A stretch of 64,000 nt of DNA. It comes from Photobacterium galatheae. GTDB taxonomy: Bacteria; Pseudomonadota; Gammaproteobacteria; Enterobacterales; Vibrionaceae. Positions 44,396-54,194 of the stretch are shown one piece after another. Under the pieces are notes generated by a model that was given only the letters and a program-made list of their open reading frames with translations, did no database searches and was not told where the DNA came from. Both the position numbers and the translations under genes were made by a program. The stretch is from assembly GCF_000695255.1 (NCBI RefSeq), contig NZ_JMIB01000010.1, positions 1 through 64,000 of the forward strand, given 5' to 3'. Numbering within the stretch: position 1 is the first letter of the stretch; each line of letters begins with the position of its first letter.

Positions 44396-45178
44396 TTAGA
44401 TTTGATTGAATGCTTTCAGCCAGCCCAGACCTTCTTCTGTGGTGGTCTGTGGTTTGTACTCACAGCCGACCCAGCCTTCGTAGCCAATTTCGTCCAGATG
44501 CCTAAACATGAAGTCATAGTTGATTTCACCCGTGCCCGGTTCATGGCGGCCCGGGTTATCGGCCAACTGGACGTGGCGGATTTGTCCCAGCTCACGGCTC
44601 AGGGTTGTCGCCAGATCCCCTTCCATGATTTGCATGTGGTAAATGTCGTACTGCAAATCCAGGTTATCGCTGCCAACTTTCTCAATGATGTCCAGTCCCT
44701 GACGGGTGGTATTCAGGAAAAAGCCCGGAATATCGCGGGTGTTAATCGCTTCAATCACCAGATTGATCCCCGCTTTCTTCAGTTCCGCTGCGGCAAAACG
44801 CAGGTTATCGACGAAAGTGGCTTCAGCCTGCCCTGCCGTGACGCCAGCCGGGACAATCCCAGCCAGACAGTTCACCTGAGCACAGTTCAATGCTTTGGCA
44901 TAACGGATGGCTTCCGGCACACCGGCACGGAACTCTTCCACGCGTTTGGGATCGACCGCGATACCACGGTCGCCAGCGTCCCAGTCGCCCGCAGGCAGAT
45001 TGAATAACACCTGAGTCAGGCCAAACGCATCCAGTTTGGCTTTGATAGCATCAGCTTCGAAGGCGTAGGGAAACAGATATTCCACCCCACGAAAGCCCGC
45101 CTGTGCGGCGGCTTCAAAACGGTCCATGAAAGGTACTTCCGTAAAAAGCATGGACAGGTTTGCGGCTAATTTCGGCAT
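44396..45178 (-). CDS. hyi: Hydroxypyruvate isomerase
   Basis: 260 residues. Interconverts hydroxypyruvate and tartronate semialdehyde. TIM-barrel of the xylose-isomerase-like family: LSMLFTEVPFMDRFEAAAQAGFRGVEYLFPY, GDRGIAVDP, INLVIEAINTRDIPGFF with metal-binding Glu, and WVGCEYKPQTTTEEGLGWL. Between gcl and glxR as in the E. coli glyoxylate operon. Confidence 0.94.
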   Translation of the reverse strand: MPKLAANLSMLFTEVPFMDRFEAAAQAGFRGVEYLFPYAFEADAIKAKLDAFGLTQVLFNLPAGDWDAGDRGIAVDPKRVEEFRAGVPEAIRYAKALNCAQVNCLAGIVPAGVTAGQAEATFVDNLRFAAAELKKAGINLVIEAINTRDIPGFFLNTTRQGLDIIEKVGSDNLDLQYDIYHMQIMEGDLATTLSRELGQIRHVQLADNPGRHEPGTGEINYDFMFRHLDEIGYEGWVGCEYKPQTTTEEGLGWLKAFNQI

Positions 45179-45207
45179 GTCACATTCCTTTTGCTGTACG
45201 TGGCAGA

Positions 45208-46983
45208 TTATTGATTGAAGGTGATGGCCGTTGGCGCATCGTCCTGACTTTCAGCCAGTGCTTCGAATTCATTGACGCCGTCAATTTCGACACCCATGGC
45301 GATGTTGGTCACGCGTTCCAGAATCACTTCAACCACCACCGGAACCTGATGCTTGTTCATCAGCACCTGCGCTTCACGCAGGGCATCTGCAATGTTCTCC
45401 GGATCCGTCACACGAATCGCTTTACAGCCCAGACCTTCAACCACAGCAACGTGATCAACACCGTAGCCGTTCAGCTCAGGGGCATTCTGGTTTTCAAACG
45501 CCAGCTGTACGCAGTAGTCAATGTCAAACTGGCGCTGTGCCTGACGGATCAGCCCCAGATAAGAGTTGTTCACCAGCACATGAATATAAGGCAGGTTAAA
45601 CTGTGCACCGGCCGCCAGTTCTTCGATCATAAACTGGAAGTCATAGTCACCCGACAGAGCAACCACCGGACGATTCGGATCGGCCACACGAACACCCAGT
45701 GCAGCCGGAATGGTCCAGCCCAGCGGACCAGCCTGACCACAGTTAATCCAGTGATTCGGCTTATAGACATGCAGGAACTGCGCTGCCGCAATCTGAGACA
45801 AACCGATAGTGCTCACGTAGCAGGTGTCTTCTCCGAAGACTTTGTTCATTTCTTCGTAAACACGCATGGGTTTCACCGGTGTTTCGGTGTAGTGGGTTTT
45901 ACGCAGCATGGTTGCTTTACGTTCCTGACACTCAGCAACCCAGGCACTGCGGTCAACCAGCTTACCCTGCGCTTTCATCTCACGGGCAACATCGACCAGA
46001 AGTTCCAGTGCCGATTTTGCATCCGAAACAATGCCCAGATCCGGACAGAACACACGGCCAATCTGAGTCGGTTCGATATCGATGTGAACAAACTTACGGC
46101 CCTGTGTGTACACATCCACCGAACCGGTATGGCGGTTCGCCCAGCGGTTACCAATCCCAAAGACAAAATCAGAAGCCAGCATGCTCGCATTACCGTAGCG
46201 ATGTGCAGTCTGCAGACCAACCATACCCGCCATCAGTTCATGGTTATCCGGAATGGAACCCCAGCCCATCAGGGTCGGGATGACAGGTACACCGGTAATT
46301 TCTGCGAACTGTTGCAGCAGATCCGAAGCACCCGCGTTAATCACACCACCACCGGAAACAATCAGCGGTTTCTCAGCTTCGTTCAGCATCGACAGGGCTT
46401 TTTCAACCTGAGCACGGCTTGCCGTTGGCTTGTAAGCTTCCAGCGGTTCATAACTGTCGATGTCGAATTCTATTTCAGCCAGTTGAACATCTAATGGTAA
46501 ATCGATCAGAACCGGCCCCGGACGACCTGAGCGCATCAGGTGGAAAGCATGCTGGAAGGCACGTGGCACCTGAGCGGGTTCAAGAACTGTCGTCGCCCAC
46601 TTGGTCACTGGCTTCGCAATACTTTCGATATCAACGGCCTGGAAATCTTCCTTGTGCAGGCGGGCACGCGGCGCCTGACCCGTAATACATAAGATTGGAA
46701 TGGAATCTGCCGAAGCCGAATACAATCCTGTGATCATATCGGTTCCCGCAGGACCGGAAGTCCCAATACAAACACCAATATTTCCTGTATGAGTTCGGGT
46801 ATAGCCTTCTGCCATATGAGACGCACCTTCGACATGGCGAGCCAGCACATGATCAATACCACCCAGCTTTTTCAGTGCAGCATACATTGGGTTAATTGCT
46901 GCACCCGGCACACCAAATGCCTGAATAACCCCTTCTTTTTTCAATACTTCAACGGCGGCTTCAATTGCCTTCATCTTCGCCAT
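45208..46983 (-). CDS. gcl: Glyoxylate carboligase
   Basis: 591 residues. Thiamine diphosphate enzyme that condenses two glyoxylates to tartronate semialdehyde with loss of CO2. The start [37 protein letters not shown] has Val in place of the usual catalytic Glu (FGVPGAAI), a known Gcl feature. The ThDP site [29 protein letters not shown] is intact. GCAGGAGGCACT precedes the ATG and a perfect operator lies 16-27 bases upstream. First gene of the operon, divergent from malate synthase. Confidence 0.96.
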   Translation of the reverse strand: MAKMKAIEAAVEVLKKEGVIQAFGVPGAAINPMYAALKKLGGIDHVLARHVEGASHMAEGYTRTHTGNIGVCIGTSGPAGTDMITGLYSASADSIPILCITGQAPRARLHKEDFQAVDIESIAKPVTKWATTVLEPAQVPRAFQHAFHLMRSGRPGPVLIDLPLDVQLAEIEFDIDSYEPLEAYKPTASRAQVEKALSMLNEAEKPLIVSGGGVINAGASDLLQQFAEITGVPVIPTLMGWGSIPDNHELMAGMVGLQTAHRYGNASMLASDFVFGIGNRWANRHTGSVDVYTQGRKFVHIDIEPTQIGRVFCPDLGIVSDAKSALELLVDVAREMKAQGKLVDRSAWVAECQERKATMLRKTHYTETPVKPMRVYEEMNKVFGEDTCYVSTIGLSQIAAAQFLHVYKPNHWINCGQAGPLGWTIPAALGVRVADPNRPVVALSGDYDFQFMIEELAAGAQFNLPYIHVLVNNSYLGLIRQAQRQFDIDYCVQLAFENQNAPELNGYGVDHVAVVEGLGCKAIRVTDPENIADALREAQVLMNKHQVPVVVEVILERVTNIAMGVEIDGVNEFEALAESQDDAPTAITFNQ

Positions 46984-46998
46984 AGTGCCTCCTGCATA

Positions 46999-47010
46999 AT
47001 TGTATACAAT
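46999..47010. promoter_or_regulatory. Perfect ATTGTATACAAT operator upstream of gcl
   Basis: A 12-bp perfect palindrome, 16-27 bases upstream of the gcl ATG and next to its ribosome binding site. A half-site TTGTGTATGATTGTATTC follows at 47012-47029. Assigned to the GntR regulator by position and recurrence. Confidence 0.6.
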
Positions 47011-47232
47011 GTTGTGTATGATTGTATTCTAGACACACAAAAATGATCTTCGCAAGGGGACTTTGACGATTTAAAACAAAGAGAACAGACAAGAATCTCA
47101 GTTATCCCTTTTAATACATTGAGTTAACCCCAAAAATACAGATACATAAAAACAACATTGAATTTACATGATGATAAAAATCACTTTACGTCGTGAGGAG
47201 TCATGGGGTATAGATAATAGGAAAACTATAAG

Positions 47233-47244
47233 ATGTATACAAAA
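47233..47244. promoter_or_regulatory. ATGTATACAAAA operator-like site upstream of malate synthase
   Basis: Core ATGTATACAA matches TTGTATACAA at nine of ten bases. It lies 31-42 bases upstream of the TTG start. Confidence 0.5.
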
Positions 47245-47274
47245 CGATAGACCGTTTGTTCTAAGGAGACGCAA

Positions 47275-48894
47275 TTGGATACCCAACCACATCAAGAGGC
47301 AAAAGCCGATTCCCTACAGCTCGCCGTTGGTTCACTGTCACCCGACTATCAGGCGATCCTGAGCGATGATGCGATGGCTTTCCTGACCGCACTGGTCAGC
47401 CAGTTCTCTGGTCGTCTGGATGATTTGCTGGCGCGTCGTGAAGCCCGGCAGCATGCATTCGACCAAGGTCAGCTTCCGGGTTTTCGTGCAGATACAGCTG
47501 AAATCCGAAAGGATAAAAACTGGAAAATTGCCGGTATTCCTGAGCCGCTTCAGGATCGCCGGGTTGAAATTACCGGCCCGGTAGACCGTAAAATGGTCAT
47601 CAACGCGCTAAATTCCGGGGCGAAAGTCTTTATGTGTTGTTTCGAGGATGCCACTGCGCCGAGCTGGGACAACATGGTCCAGGGACAGATCAATTTGCGG
47701 GATGCCAACCTCGGCGAAATGCGTTATTTCGACGACAGTCGCCAGAAAGAATATGTGCTGAACGAGAATCCTGCCCTGCTGATCGCCCGCCCTCGCGGAC
47801 TGCATCTGCCGGAGCAACATATTCAATATCAGGGGAAAGCCATTCCGGGCTGTCTGATGGACTTCGGCCTGTACTTCTTCCATAACTACCAGTCCCGCGC
47901 AGCAAAAGGGATGGGCGTTTACTATTACCTGCCAAAACTGGAATCCATGGAAGAAGGTGCCTGGTGGGCCGATGTATTCCGTTTCACCGAAAACTATTTC
48001 GGTGCAGAAGCCGGCACGATTAAAGCGACGGTACTGATTGAAACCCTGCCGGCCGTTTTCGAAATGGATGAAATCCTTTATGCCATGCGTGACTACATTG
48101 TCGCCATGAACTGTGGCCGCTGGGATTACATCTTCAGTTACATCAAAACGCTGAAGCAACACAAAGACCGCATCCTGCCGGACCGTCACGATGTCACCAT
48201 GGCCCAGCCATTTCTGACAGCTTACAGCCAACTGCTGATCGCCACCTGTCACCAGCGCGGTGCACTGGCCATGGGCGGCATGTCTGCCTTTATTCCGAGC
48301 AAAGATCCGGAAGAAATGAAGCTGGTTCTGGAGAAAGTCATTGAAGATAAAGAACGTGAGTCCTCCAACGGCCACGACGGTACCTGGGTCGCCCACCCCG
48401 GTCTGGTCGATACCGCCATGACGGTTTTCAACCAGCGCCTTGGCGGAAAACCAAATCAGCTGGACTATCTGCCGCCTGCCGCCAATGACATCACCGCCGA
48501 CGATCTGCTGGCCCCTTGTGAAGGTCACCGGAATGAAGCCGGTGTACGGAAAAATATCCGGATTGCACTGCTGTATATCGAAGCCTGGATCCGAGGACTG
48601 GGGTGTGTGCCGATTCATGGCCTGATGGAAGATGCAGCCACAGCGGAAATCTCTCGCGCCAATATCTGGCAGTGGATTCACCACGGCATCACGCTGGACG
48701 ACGGTCAGTTGTTTACCGCCGCATTATTCCGCCAATGGCTGCAACAGGAAGTGGACAGTCTGAAGCTTGAACAGGACAACAGCGGCCAGAACCGACGGTT
48801 TGATGATGCAGCACGGCTCTTTGATGTGTTGTCGACATCAGATGAATTTGCCCCATTCCTGACATTGCCAAGCTACCCGCTACTGGTCGGCTGA
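47275..48894 (+). CDS. aceB: Malate synthase A
   Basis: 539 residues from a TTG start at 47275. AAGGAGACGCAA lies just upstream, and the next in-frame ATG is about 30 codons on, inside the conserved N-terminal helix, so TTG is the credible start. Condenses glyoxylate with acetyl-CoA to malate. DRRVEITGPVDRKMVINALNSGAKVFMCCFEDATAPSW, RPRGLHLPE, KATVLIETLPAVFEMDEILY with catalytic residues, NCGRWDYIFSYIKTL and GLMEDAATAEISRANIWQW are the family blocks. No isocitrate lyase gene is near, so this copy serves external glyoxylate rather than the glyoxylate shunt. Confidence 0.96.
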   Translation: MDTQPHQEAKADSLQLAVGSLSPDYQAILSDDAMAFLTALVSQFSGRLDDLLARREARQHAFDQGQLPGFRADTAEIRKDKNWKIAGIPEPLQDRRVEITGPVDRKMVINALNSGAKVFMCCFEDATAPSWDNMVQGQINLRDANLGEMRYFDDSRQKEYVLNENPALLIARPRGLHLPEQHIQYQGKAIPGCLMDFGLYFFHNYQSRAAKGMGVYYYLPKLESMEEGAWWADVFRFTENYFGAEAGTIKATVLIETLPAVFEMDEILYAMRDYIVAMNCGRWDYIFSYIKTLKQHKDRILPDRHDVTMAQPFLTAYSQLLIATCHQRGALAMGGMSAFIPSKDPEEMKLVLEKVIEDKERESSNGHDGTWVAHPGLVDTAMTVFNQRLGGKPNQLDYLPPAANDITADDLLAPCEGHRNEAGVRKNIRIALLYIEAWIRGLGCVPIHGLMEDAATAEISRANIWQWIHHGITLDDGQLFTAALFRQWLQQEVDSLKLEQDNSGQNRRFDDAARLFDVLSTSDEFAPFLTLPSYPLLVG

Positions 48895-49090
48895 ATATCT
48901 GCTCAGGGATGCATCCCGGGGCGGTCACCTTGTAGCACCGGTGGTTCTAACCAGACCACACCAGCAGTCAGACCGCTCACCGAGCATGGATTGGTGGCAC
49001 AGAGAACAGAACACCCGGCAGTCCCGAGGGGCTGCCGTCTGAATCAGAAAGCATTGTTTTGTCAGTTAATTCTTGATCGGAGGGATCACT

Positions 49091-49531
49091 ATGAGCTTAA
49101 CATTGGAAGATGCACTGGTAATTACCAAGGGCGCGTTCAGCACTGCCCTGACCAAAGGTGCTGCACCCCTGACCGTGGCTGTACTCGACAGCGGCGGTAA
49201 ACTGATCTCCCTGCAACGTCAGGACGGTTCCAGCATGCTGCGTCCTGAAATTGCGATTGCCAAAGCCTGGGGCGCTCTGGCGCTGGGTTGTTCTTCACGC
49301 AAACTGGCACTGGATGCACAGCAGCGTCCGGCATTCATGTCGGCGGTGAATGTGCTTGCAGAAGGAAACCTGCTGCCGGTCCCCGGTGGTGTCCTCATCC
49401 GTGGCAGCGACAAATGTCTGCTCGGCGCGGTTGGGATCAGCGGCGATTTATCTGAACTCGATGAATTCTGTGCCATCGCCGGGATTAAAGCCGCGAATCT
49501 GATTCCGGATGAAGTCGAAATTGTCGAATGA
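49091..49531 (+). CDS. GlcG/HbpS-family protein
   Basis: 146 residues from ATG 49091 (CGGAGGGATCACT upstream). GlcG-like fold: LEDALVITKGAFSTALTKGAAPLTVAVLDSGGKLISLQRQDGSS and LPVPGGVLIRGSDKCLLGAVGISG. These proteins occur in glycolate and glyoxylate operons; some bind haem, but their task is unclear. 196 bp after malate synthase on the same strand, likely co-regulated. Confidence 0.92.
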   Translation: MSLTLEDALVITKGAFSTALTKGAAPLTVAVLDSGGKLISLQRQDGSSMLRPEIAIAKAWGALALGCSSRKLALDAQQRPAFMSAVNVLAEGNLLPVPGGVLIRGSDKCLLGAVGISGDLSELDEFCAIAGIKAANLIPDEVEIVE

Positions 49532-49585
49532 AGTTGAATCACGTTGTCGAATGATGTCGACATCACACTCAATCACACTGGGCCA

Positions 49586-49915
49586 TCACTGTTGGCCCTT
49601 TTTCCATCGCTCTGACTGCCGGGCGCTCAGCAGCACATAACACGCAGCCCAGACCGTGATGAAATAAACCATTAAATCAGGAAACAACTGTGACATCGCA
49701 GCCAGACATAAGCTTCCCCATAAAATCAGATGCAGATAGGTTCGCGCACCATCAAAACGGAAAAACTTTTGAAACCACGGATAAAAACTGACAAGCAACA
49801 TCACCACACCGATCACCAAAAGCGTCAATGCCAGTTGTCCCCAAATCAGCATCATGGACGGGAAAAGTAATAACATGTCCATGAACATCACTTCTTTTGC
49901 TTGTATTTGCGCCAC
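49586..49915 (-). CDS. Small hypothetical membrane protein, 109 aa
   Basis: Unrecognised. Helices at about 14-42 (long or paired), 61-75 and 80-97; the loop FQKFFRFDGARTYLH is positively charged and probably cytoplasmic, as is the RQSERWKKGQQ tail. The first ATG has no strong ribosome site; MFMDMLLL at residue 10 (start 49888) is an alternative. Convergent with the GlcG-like gene. Confidence 0.6.
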   Translation of the reverse strand: MAQIQAKEVMFMDMLLLFPSMMLIWGQLALTLLVIGVVMLLVSFYPWFQKFFRFDGARTYLHLILWGSLCLAAMSQLFPDLMVYFITVWAACYVLLSARQSERWKKGQQ

Positions 49916-50339
49916 AATTCACGATCTCAATCCCCTCAATAAAAATGAAAAACCCACCTCTGCCCTGTCACATCGAATATATCTTTAAAAATTTGAGAAT
50001 AGACCATCACACTATTTATCAAACCAACAAATAGCCAGTGGTAAATTTTATTTTTTAACTACTTTTCAGGATATCATACACGCACTCAACTGACATCCAA
50101 AGTCCTGTTTACAAAGGATGATCGATTCACATGAGGCGCGCTCGCAAAGAATCACTAAACAAATAATGACAATAAACATAATTAAAACAGAACATTATTA
50201 TTTCGCCGCGAAATCTTAAATGCCTATTTGTTCAAATCACTTAAGCAAGTTCGGGATATGGATGCGCGATTACAACGAAGAACGCACACACGAGAGCTGA
50301 GGAAATATTCCTCCGGCTAAGTACCGATTAATTTCTCAA
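49916..50339. other. AT-rich intergenic stretch, nothing recognised
   Basis: 424 bp upstream of the small membrane gene and downstream of the GGDEF-EAL gene. No gene, no clear terminator for the latter, no repeat. Confidence 0.5.
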
Positions 50340-52031
50340 TCAATTTCTCGCTATATCCATCAGTTTCTCACCCACCATAGGCCGGTAGAAGTGATAGCCT
50401 TGCATTAAATCAACGCCAGCTTCTCTGACGAGTTCAGCCTGCGCATGATCTTCAATGCCTTCTGCGACGACAGAAATCTGTTTCTCGCGGCACATGGCAA
50501 CCAGGAATTTGACATAAGAATATACAGACGAATCTTCCGCCATTTTATTCACTATGCATCGATCCAGCTTAAGTTGCGTGAAAGGAATCGAAAAGAAGGT
50601 ATTCAAAGAAGAGTAGCCTGAGCCAAAATCATCCAGCGAAATTGAAAAACCCAGTTTATTCAGCGTCAGCAGTTGCTCGACGGCAAACATGTTGGTTTCC
50701 AGAACTGCAGATTCCGTCACTTCAAGACTCAGATCGCCCGGAGACAACTGGTACTGTTCCACAATCGATAAAAACTGCTGAACAAAATCGGTCTGCATTA
50801 ATTGAATCACGGAAATATTCACCGAGACCTTGAGGTCATGCTGGTGTTCATTACGGTACTGAACAATATACGCACAGGCTAAGTGCAACACATGATAGCC
50901 CAGCGGAATGATTTCCTGATTCGCTTCAGCAATACCAATAAATTCTCCCGGATTGATTTCACCATGGCAGGCACTGTGCCAGCGTAATAAGCACTCAACA
51001 CTCATCATCTTGCCGGTCGTCGCACAGACGATGGGCTGAAACATTAAATAGAATTCATCGTCCTGAATCGACTTCTCAATACCGGTTTCCAGAAAAAGGT
51101 GTCGCTCAATGGCCCGCTGCTCCTCGTCCGCATAAAAAGCAACACGTGATTCATGTTCCTGACCATATCGCATAATCAACATCGATTTATATAAAACCGA
51201 TTCTTCATCTTCAGCCACAAAGGGATCACTCGGCAGCTGGTAAACCCCAGCATTTAACCTTTGAATCGCCATGTGGTGCACATTACGGAACCGCTGATCA
51301 AACCGTGTAATGACTTTGTTAATGATATTACAAAGGGAAATTTTATCAGATGCGTCTTTGAGCATGACCACAAATTCATCTGAATAGGTTCGGTAGATCA
51401 GATTCGTCTCTGTAAAGACTTCAGCTATCGTCTCGGCGCACAGCTGTATCAATCGATTGGCCGCCTGAAAGCCATAAACTTCGACAAACTGACAGAATTT
51501 TGTAAGTCCGAATGTAATGATGGTGCATGAGACTTCATCATTCTGCATGACTTTCAACTGCTCAACCAATTGACGCCGATTTCCTAAACCGGTCAACGAA
51601 TCATGGTATGCCAGTTGATAGAGTTTTTCGTCGTGCAGTTTTTTCTCAGTAATATCTTTATGTGAACCAACCAAAGATAGCAACTCACCCTGTTCATTCA
51701 CCTTCAGCACACCAATCGCTTCGATCCACCGATACTCATTCTGCCGATTGCGAATGCGGTATTGGCTGGTTACATGACTGATTTTCTCCGTCACCTGTCG
51801 ATTGACTGTCTTTTTGAATTGTTCAACATCGTCAGGGTGTACTATGGCCAGCCACTCATGCAGCGGGGAGCCATTTAAAGTCACGTCAAACTTTTCGTAG
51901 AAACGCGTGTTATAGAACTTCACCACGTTCCCTGGTGTCATCTCCCACAGGCCCTCACTGCCCGTATCAAAAATTTCTAACAGCAGATCCTGATTTACAG
52001 CTAAATTGATGTCGACAATACCTGTTTTCAC
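50340..52031 (-). CDS. PAS-GGDEF-EAL protein, degenerate cyclase site
   Basis: 563 residues, no membrane segment. PAS domain about 18-130 (LHEWLAIVHPDDVEQF ... RIRNRQNEYRWIEAIG ... DITEKK). GGDEF domain about 135-290 opens with YHDSLTGLGNRRQL, but the active-site loop reads TYSDEF in place of GGDEF, so it is unlikely to make cyclic di-GMP. EAL domain about 310-560 has ECLLRW for EALLRW, VNISVIQL, LEVTESAV, DDFGSGYSSL, LKLDRCIV, VAEGIED and LMQGYHF; the metal and general-base residues are present, so phosphodiesterase activity is likely. It may lower cyclic di-GMP in response to the PAS ligand, relevant for lateral flagella in the same region. Confidence 0.93.
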   Translation of the reverse strand: MKTGIVDINLAVNQDLLLEIFDTGSEGLWEMTPGNVVKFYNTRFYEKFDVTLNGSPLHEWLAIVHPDDVEQFKKTVNRQVTEKISHVTSQYRIRNRQNEYRWIEAIGVLKVNEQGELLSLVGSHKDITEKKLHDEKLYQLAYHDSLTGLGNRRQLVEQLKVMQNDEVSCTIITFGLTKFCQFVEVYGFQAANRLIQLCAETIAEVFTETNLIYRTYSDEFVVMLKDASDKISLCNIINKVITRFDQRFRNVHHMAIQRLNAGVYQLPSDPFVAEDEESVLYKSMLIMRYGQEHESRVAFYADEEQRAIERHLFLETGIEKSIQDDEFYLMFQPIVCATTGKMMSVECLLRWHSACHGEINPGEFIGIAEANQEIIPLGYHVLHLACAYIVQYRNEHQHDLKVSVNISVIQLMQTDFVQQFLSIVEQYQLSPGDLSLEVTESAVLETNMFAVEQLLTLNKLGFSISLDDFGSGYSSLNTFFSIPFTQLKLDRCIVNKMAEDSSVYSYVKFLVAMCREKQISVVAEGIEDHAQAELVREAGVDLMQGYHFYRPMVGEKLMDIARN

Positions 52032-52312
52032 GCCGTACCCAGCTCACTGACCCGATGAAAAAGTGAGCGCGCAATATACCACATGGCGATATCCAATAGA
52101 CATATCAATACAGCGAATCTGTGCTTTATCAAGCAAAATAGTGAAAAAACTCTACCAAAAATTCGTTTATACGTATAAGTAAAAATATGAAGCTATTTTC
52201 TCATGACTATATGGAATATATGACTTTTCGTGTCTGCCCAACACTCGCTGTTGCTCCGCTAACGTCCTGTCATTGTTCAAAATAATTTACAGTTCAGCCC
52301 GAAGGCAGGAAA

Positions 52313-53203
52313 TCATGACCAGTTTATTCCTTCAAAATACTGCGCCAGATGATCGATCAATCCCCGCACTGATGGCAGCAGATATTCCCGGGAAGGGTAC
52401 AGTGCGTAAATCGACATGGATTTTGGAGACCAATCCGTCAGCACCGCTTTTAATCGGCCATCCGATATCTCATCTGCAACCAGATAGGCAGGTTGCAGAC
52501 TAATCCCGGCCCCAGCAAGGGCGGCAGATTTCAGGACGGTCGCTTCGTTTGAAACAAACCGGCACTTCACCGCAACCGACTCGGTCATTCCCTCTTTCGT
52601 CAAATGCCAGACATGCTGCTCAAAGCTGCGATTGCCAAGGCATTGCTGCTGTGACAAATCTGCAGGTAAAGTAATACCCGGTGCACTCGCCAGATACTCC
52701 GGAGAAGCCACGAGTACAGAGTCACACCGGGCAATGGGTTTACCGATTAAAGACGGATCCGGCGCCATGGCAATCCGGATTGCCAGATCAAACCGCTCTG
52801 CAATGAGATCGGTCGTCTGATCCCGCACATCGACTTCAACAGACACCTCCGGATGCTTCACCAAAAATGCCTGCAACGCCTCGGCCATCTGTGCGTGACC
52901 AAAGGACATACTGGTTGTCAGCCGGATATGACCCGACAGACTGTCCGTAGGTTGCAGCGTCACTGCGATCTGTTCGGCCTGCTCTACCCAGGATTTCATC
53001 TCTTTGAGACAAAGCTGCCCGGCTGTGGTCAGCGCCACTTTGCGCGTGGTGCGCTGTAACAGCCGCGTTTTCATCCACGCCTCCATGGTGGCGATGTATC
53101 GGGTCACCATAGAACGGGACATCTCCAGTCGATCTGCCGTCGCCGTGAAACTTTCAGTGGTCGCGACGTCGATGAAGACTTTCGCTGCGGTCAGTCTGTC
53201 CAT
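52313..53203 (-). CDS. LysR-family regulator
   Basis: 296 residues. N-terminal helix-turn-helix (LTAAKVFIDVATTESFTATADRLEMSRSMVTRYIATMEAWMKTRLLQRTTRKVALTTAG) and a type 2 periplasmic-binding-like effector domain. The recognition helix MSRSMVTRYI differs from the common SQSAVSxxI. Divergent from the MBL-fold/DsbA operon with 124 bp between starts, the usual layout for a LysR regulator and its target. Confidence 0.94.
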   Translation of the reverse strand: MDRLTAAKVFIDVATTESFTATADRLEMSRSMVTRYIATMEAWMKTRLLQRTTRKVALTTAGQLCLKEMKSWVEQAEQIAVTLQPTDSLSGHIRLTTSMSFGHAQMAEALQAFLVKHPEVSVEVDVRDQTTDLIAERFDLAIRIAMAPDPSLIGKPIARCDSVLVASPEYLASAPGITLPADLSQQQCLGNRSFEQHVWHLTKEGMTESVAVKCRFVSNEATVLKSAALAGAGISLQPAYLVADEISDGRLKAVLTDWSPKSMSIYALYPSREYLLPSVRGLIDHLAQYFEGINWS

Positions 53204-53327
53204 TGATTTAGCCTACTCGTTTATTTGTTCGATTTAAGAAACAATGTTGTTGAAGATTGATTCTATATCCAATCGAATGAGATCGCTATGATGCTTGCCA
53301 TTCCCAAGACATTCTCTGGAGCAAACA

Positions 53328-54194
53328 ATGAAAAAGACATTTTTAATGGCAGCATCTTTCGTGGCCCTTTCAACTGCAACCATGGCTGAAGCAGCCCCCC
53401 TATCCACTCAGGTTTACAACGCTGATGGTCACAGCTTCCATGTCAATGCCACGCTGGTTTACGGTGAGCATGACGCCATGCTGGTCGATACAGGCTTCAC
53501 CCGCGCCGATGCCATGCGAATTGCTGCGATGGTACTGGACAGCGGTAAAACACTGAAAACGATTTTCATCAGCCAGGCCGATCCGGATTACTACTTCGGT
53601 GCACAAGTTCTGAAAGAACAATTTCCTGATGCACGCCTGATCACTACGCCAGCAGTCCGTGCAGTCATCGCAGAGAAAATGGCAGGCAAACTGGCATTCT
53701 GGACGCCAAAAATGGGCGATAACGCGCCTGTGAAAACCCTGCTGCCTGAAGCCTATGACAAGACGACGCTGACAGTCGACGGTGAAACCGTAGAGATTCG
53801 TGATACCACAGGCACACTGGCACATCGCCCTTATCTGTGGATCCCGTCCAGCAAAACTGTGCTCGGAAATGTCGCGGTGTATGGCAATGTTCACCTGTGG
53901 ATGGCAGACGCACAGTCACAAGCTGAACAAGCCGCCTGGACACAACAGCTGGAATCAATGCAGTCTCTGAAACCGCAGACCGTGATTCCTGGCCATATGA
54001 AAGCCGGTACGCCAATGACCGCTGAAAACATCACGTTTGCGCTGAACTACCTCAAGGCATTCCAGCAAACCGTGAAGCACAGTGACAACAGCCAGCAGGT
54101 GATCGACAAAATGGAAAAACGTTATCCGGATGCCGGCCTGCCGATGGCGCTGAGCATTGGTGCCAAAGTTCACATGGGAGAAATGAAATGGTAA
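53328..54194 (+). CDS. Periplasmic MBL-fold protein with lost metal motif
   Basis: 288 residues from ATG 53328; signal peptide MKKTFLMAASFVALSTATMAEA. Metallo-beta-lactamase fold by pattern: DAMLVDTGFTRADAMRIAAMV, then the strand IFISQADPDYYFGAQVLKEQFPDARLITTPAV. The metal motif HxHxDH is replaced by QADPDY (first His to Gln, second to Asp, last to Tyr), leaving one Asp. VIPGHMKAG keeps the later His. It is either inactive, or uses another mechanism. The stop overlaps the start of the DsbA-like gene by seven bases, so the two are coupled. Confidence 0.85.
   Translation: MKKTFLMAASFVALSTATMAEAAPLSTQVYNADGHSFHVNATLVYGEHDAMLVDTGFTRADAMRIAAMVLDSGKTLKTIFISQADPDYYFGAQVLKEQFPDARLITTPAVRAVIAEKMAGKLAFWTPKMGDNAPVKTLLPEAYDKTTLTVDGETVEIRDTTGTLAHRPYLWIPSSKTVLGNVAVYGNVHLWMADAQSQAEQAAWTQQLESMQSLKPQTVIPGHMKAGTPMTAENITFALNYLKAFQQTVKHSDNSQQVIDKMEKRYPDAGLPMALSIGAKVHMGEMKW

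Noticed and set aside
45160-46494. Plus-strand open frame of 444 codons opposite gcl
   Set aside because: Antisense to a clear glyoxylate carboligase; Cys/His-rich shadow translation typical of GC-skewed codon use.
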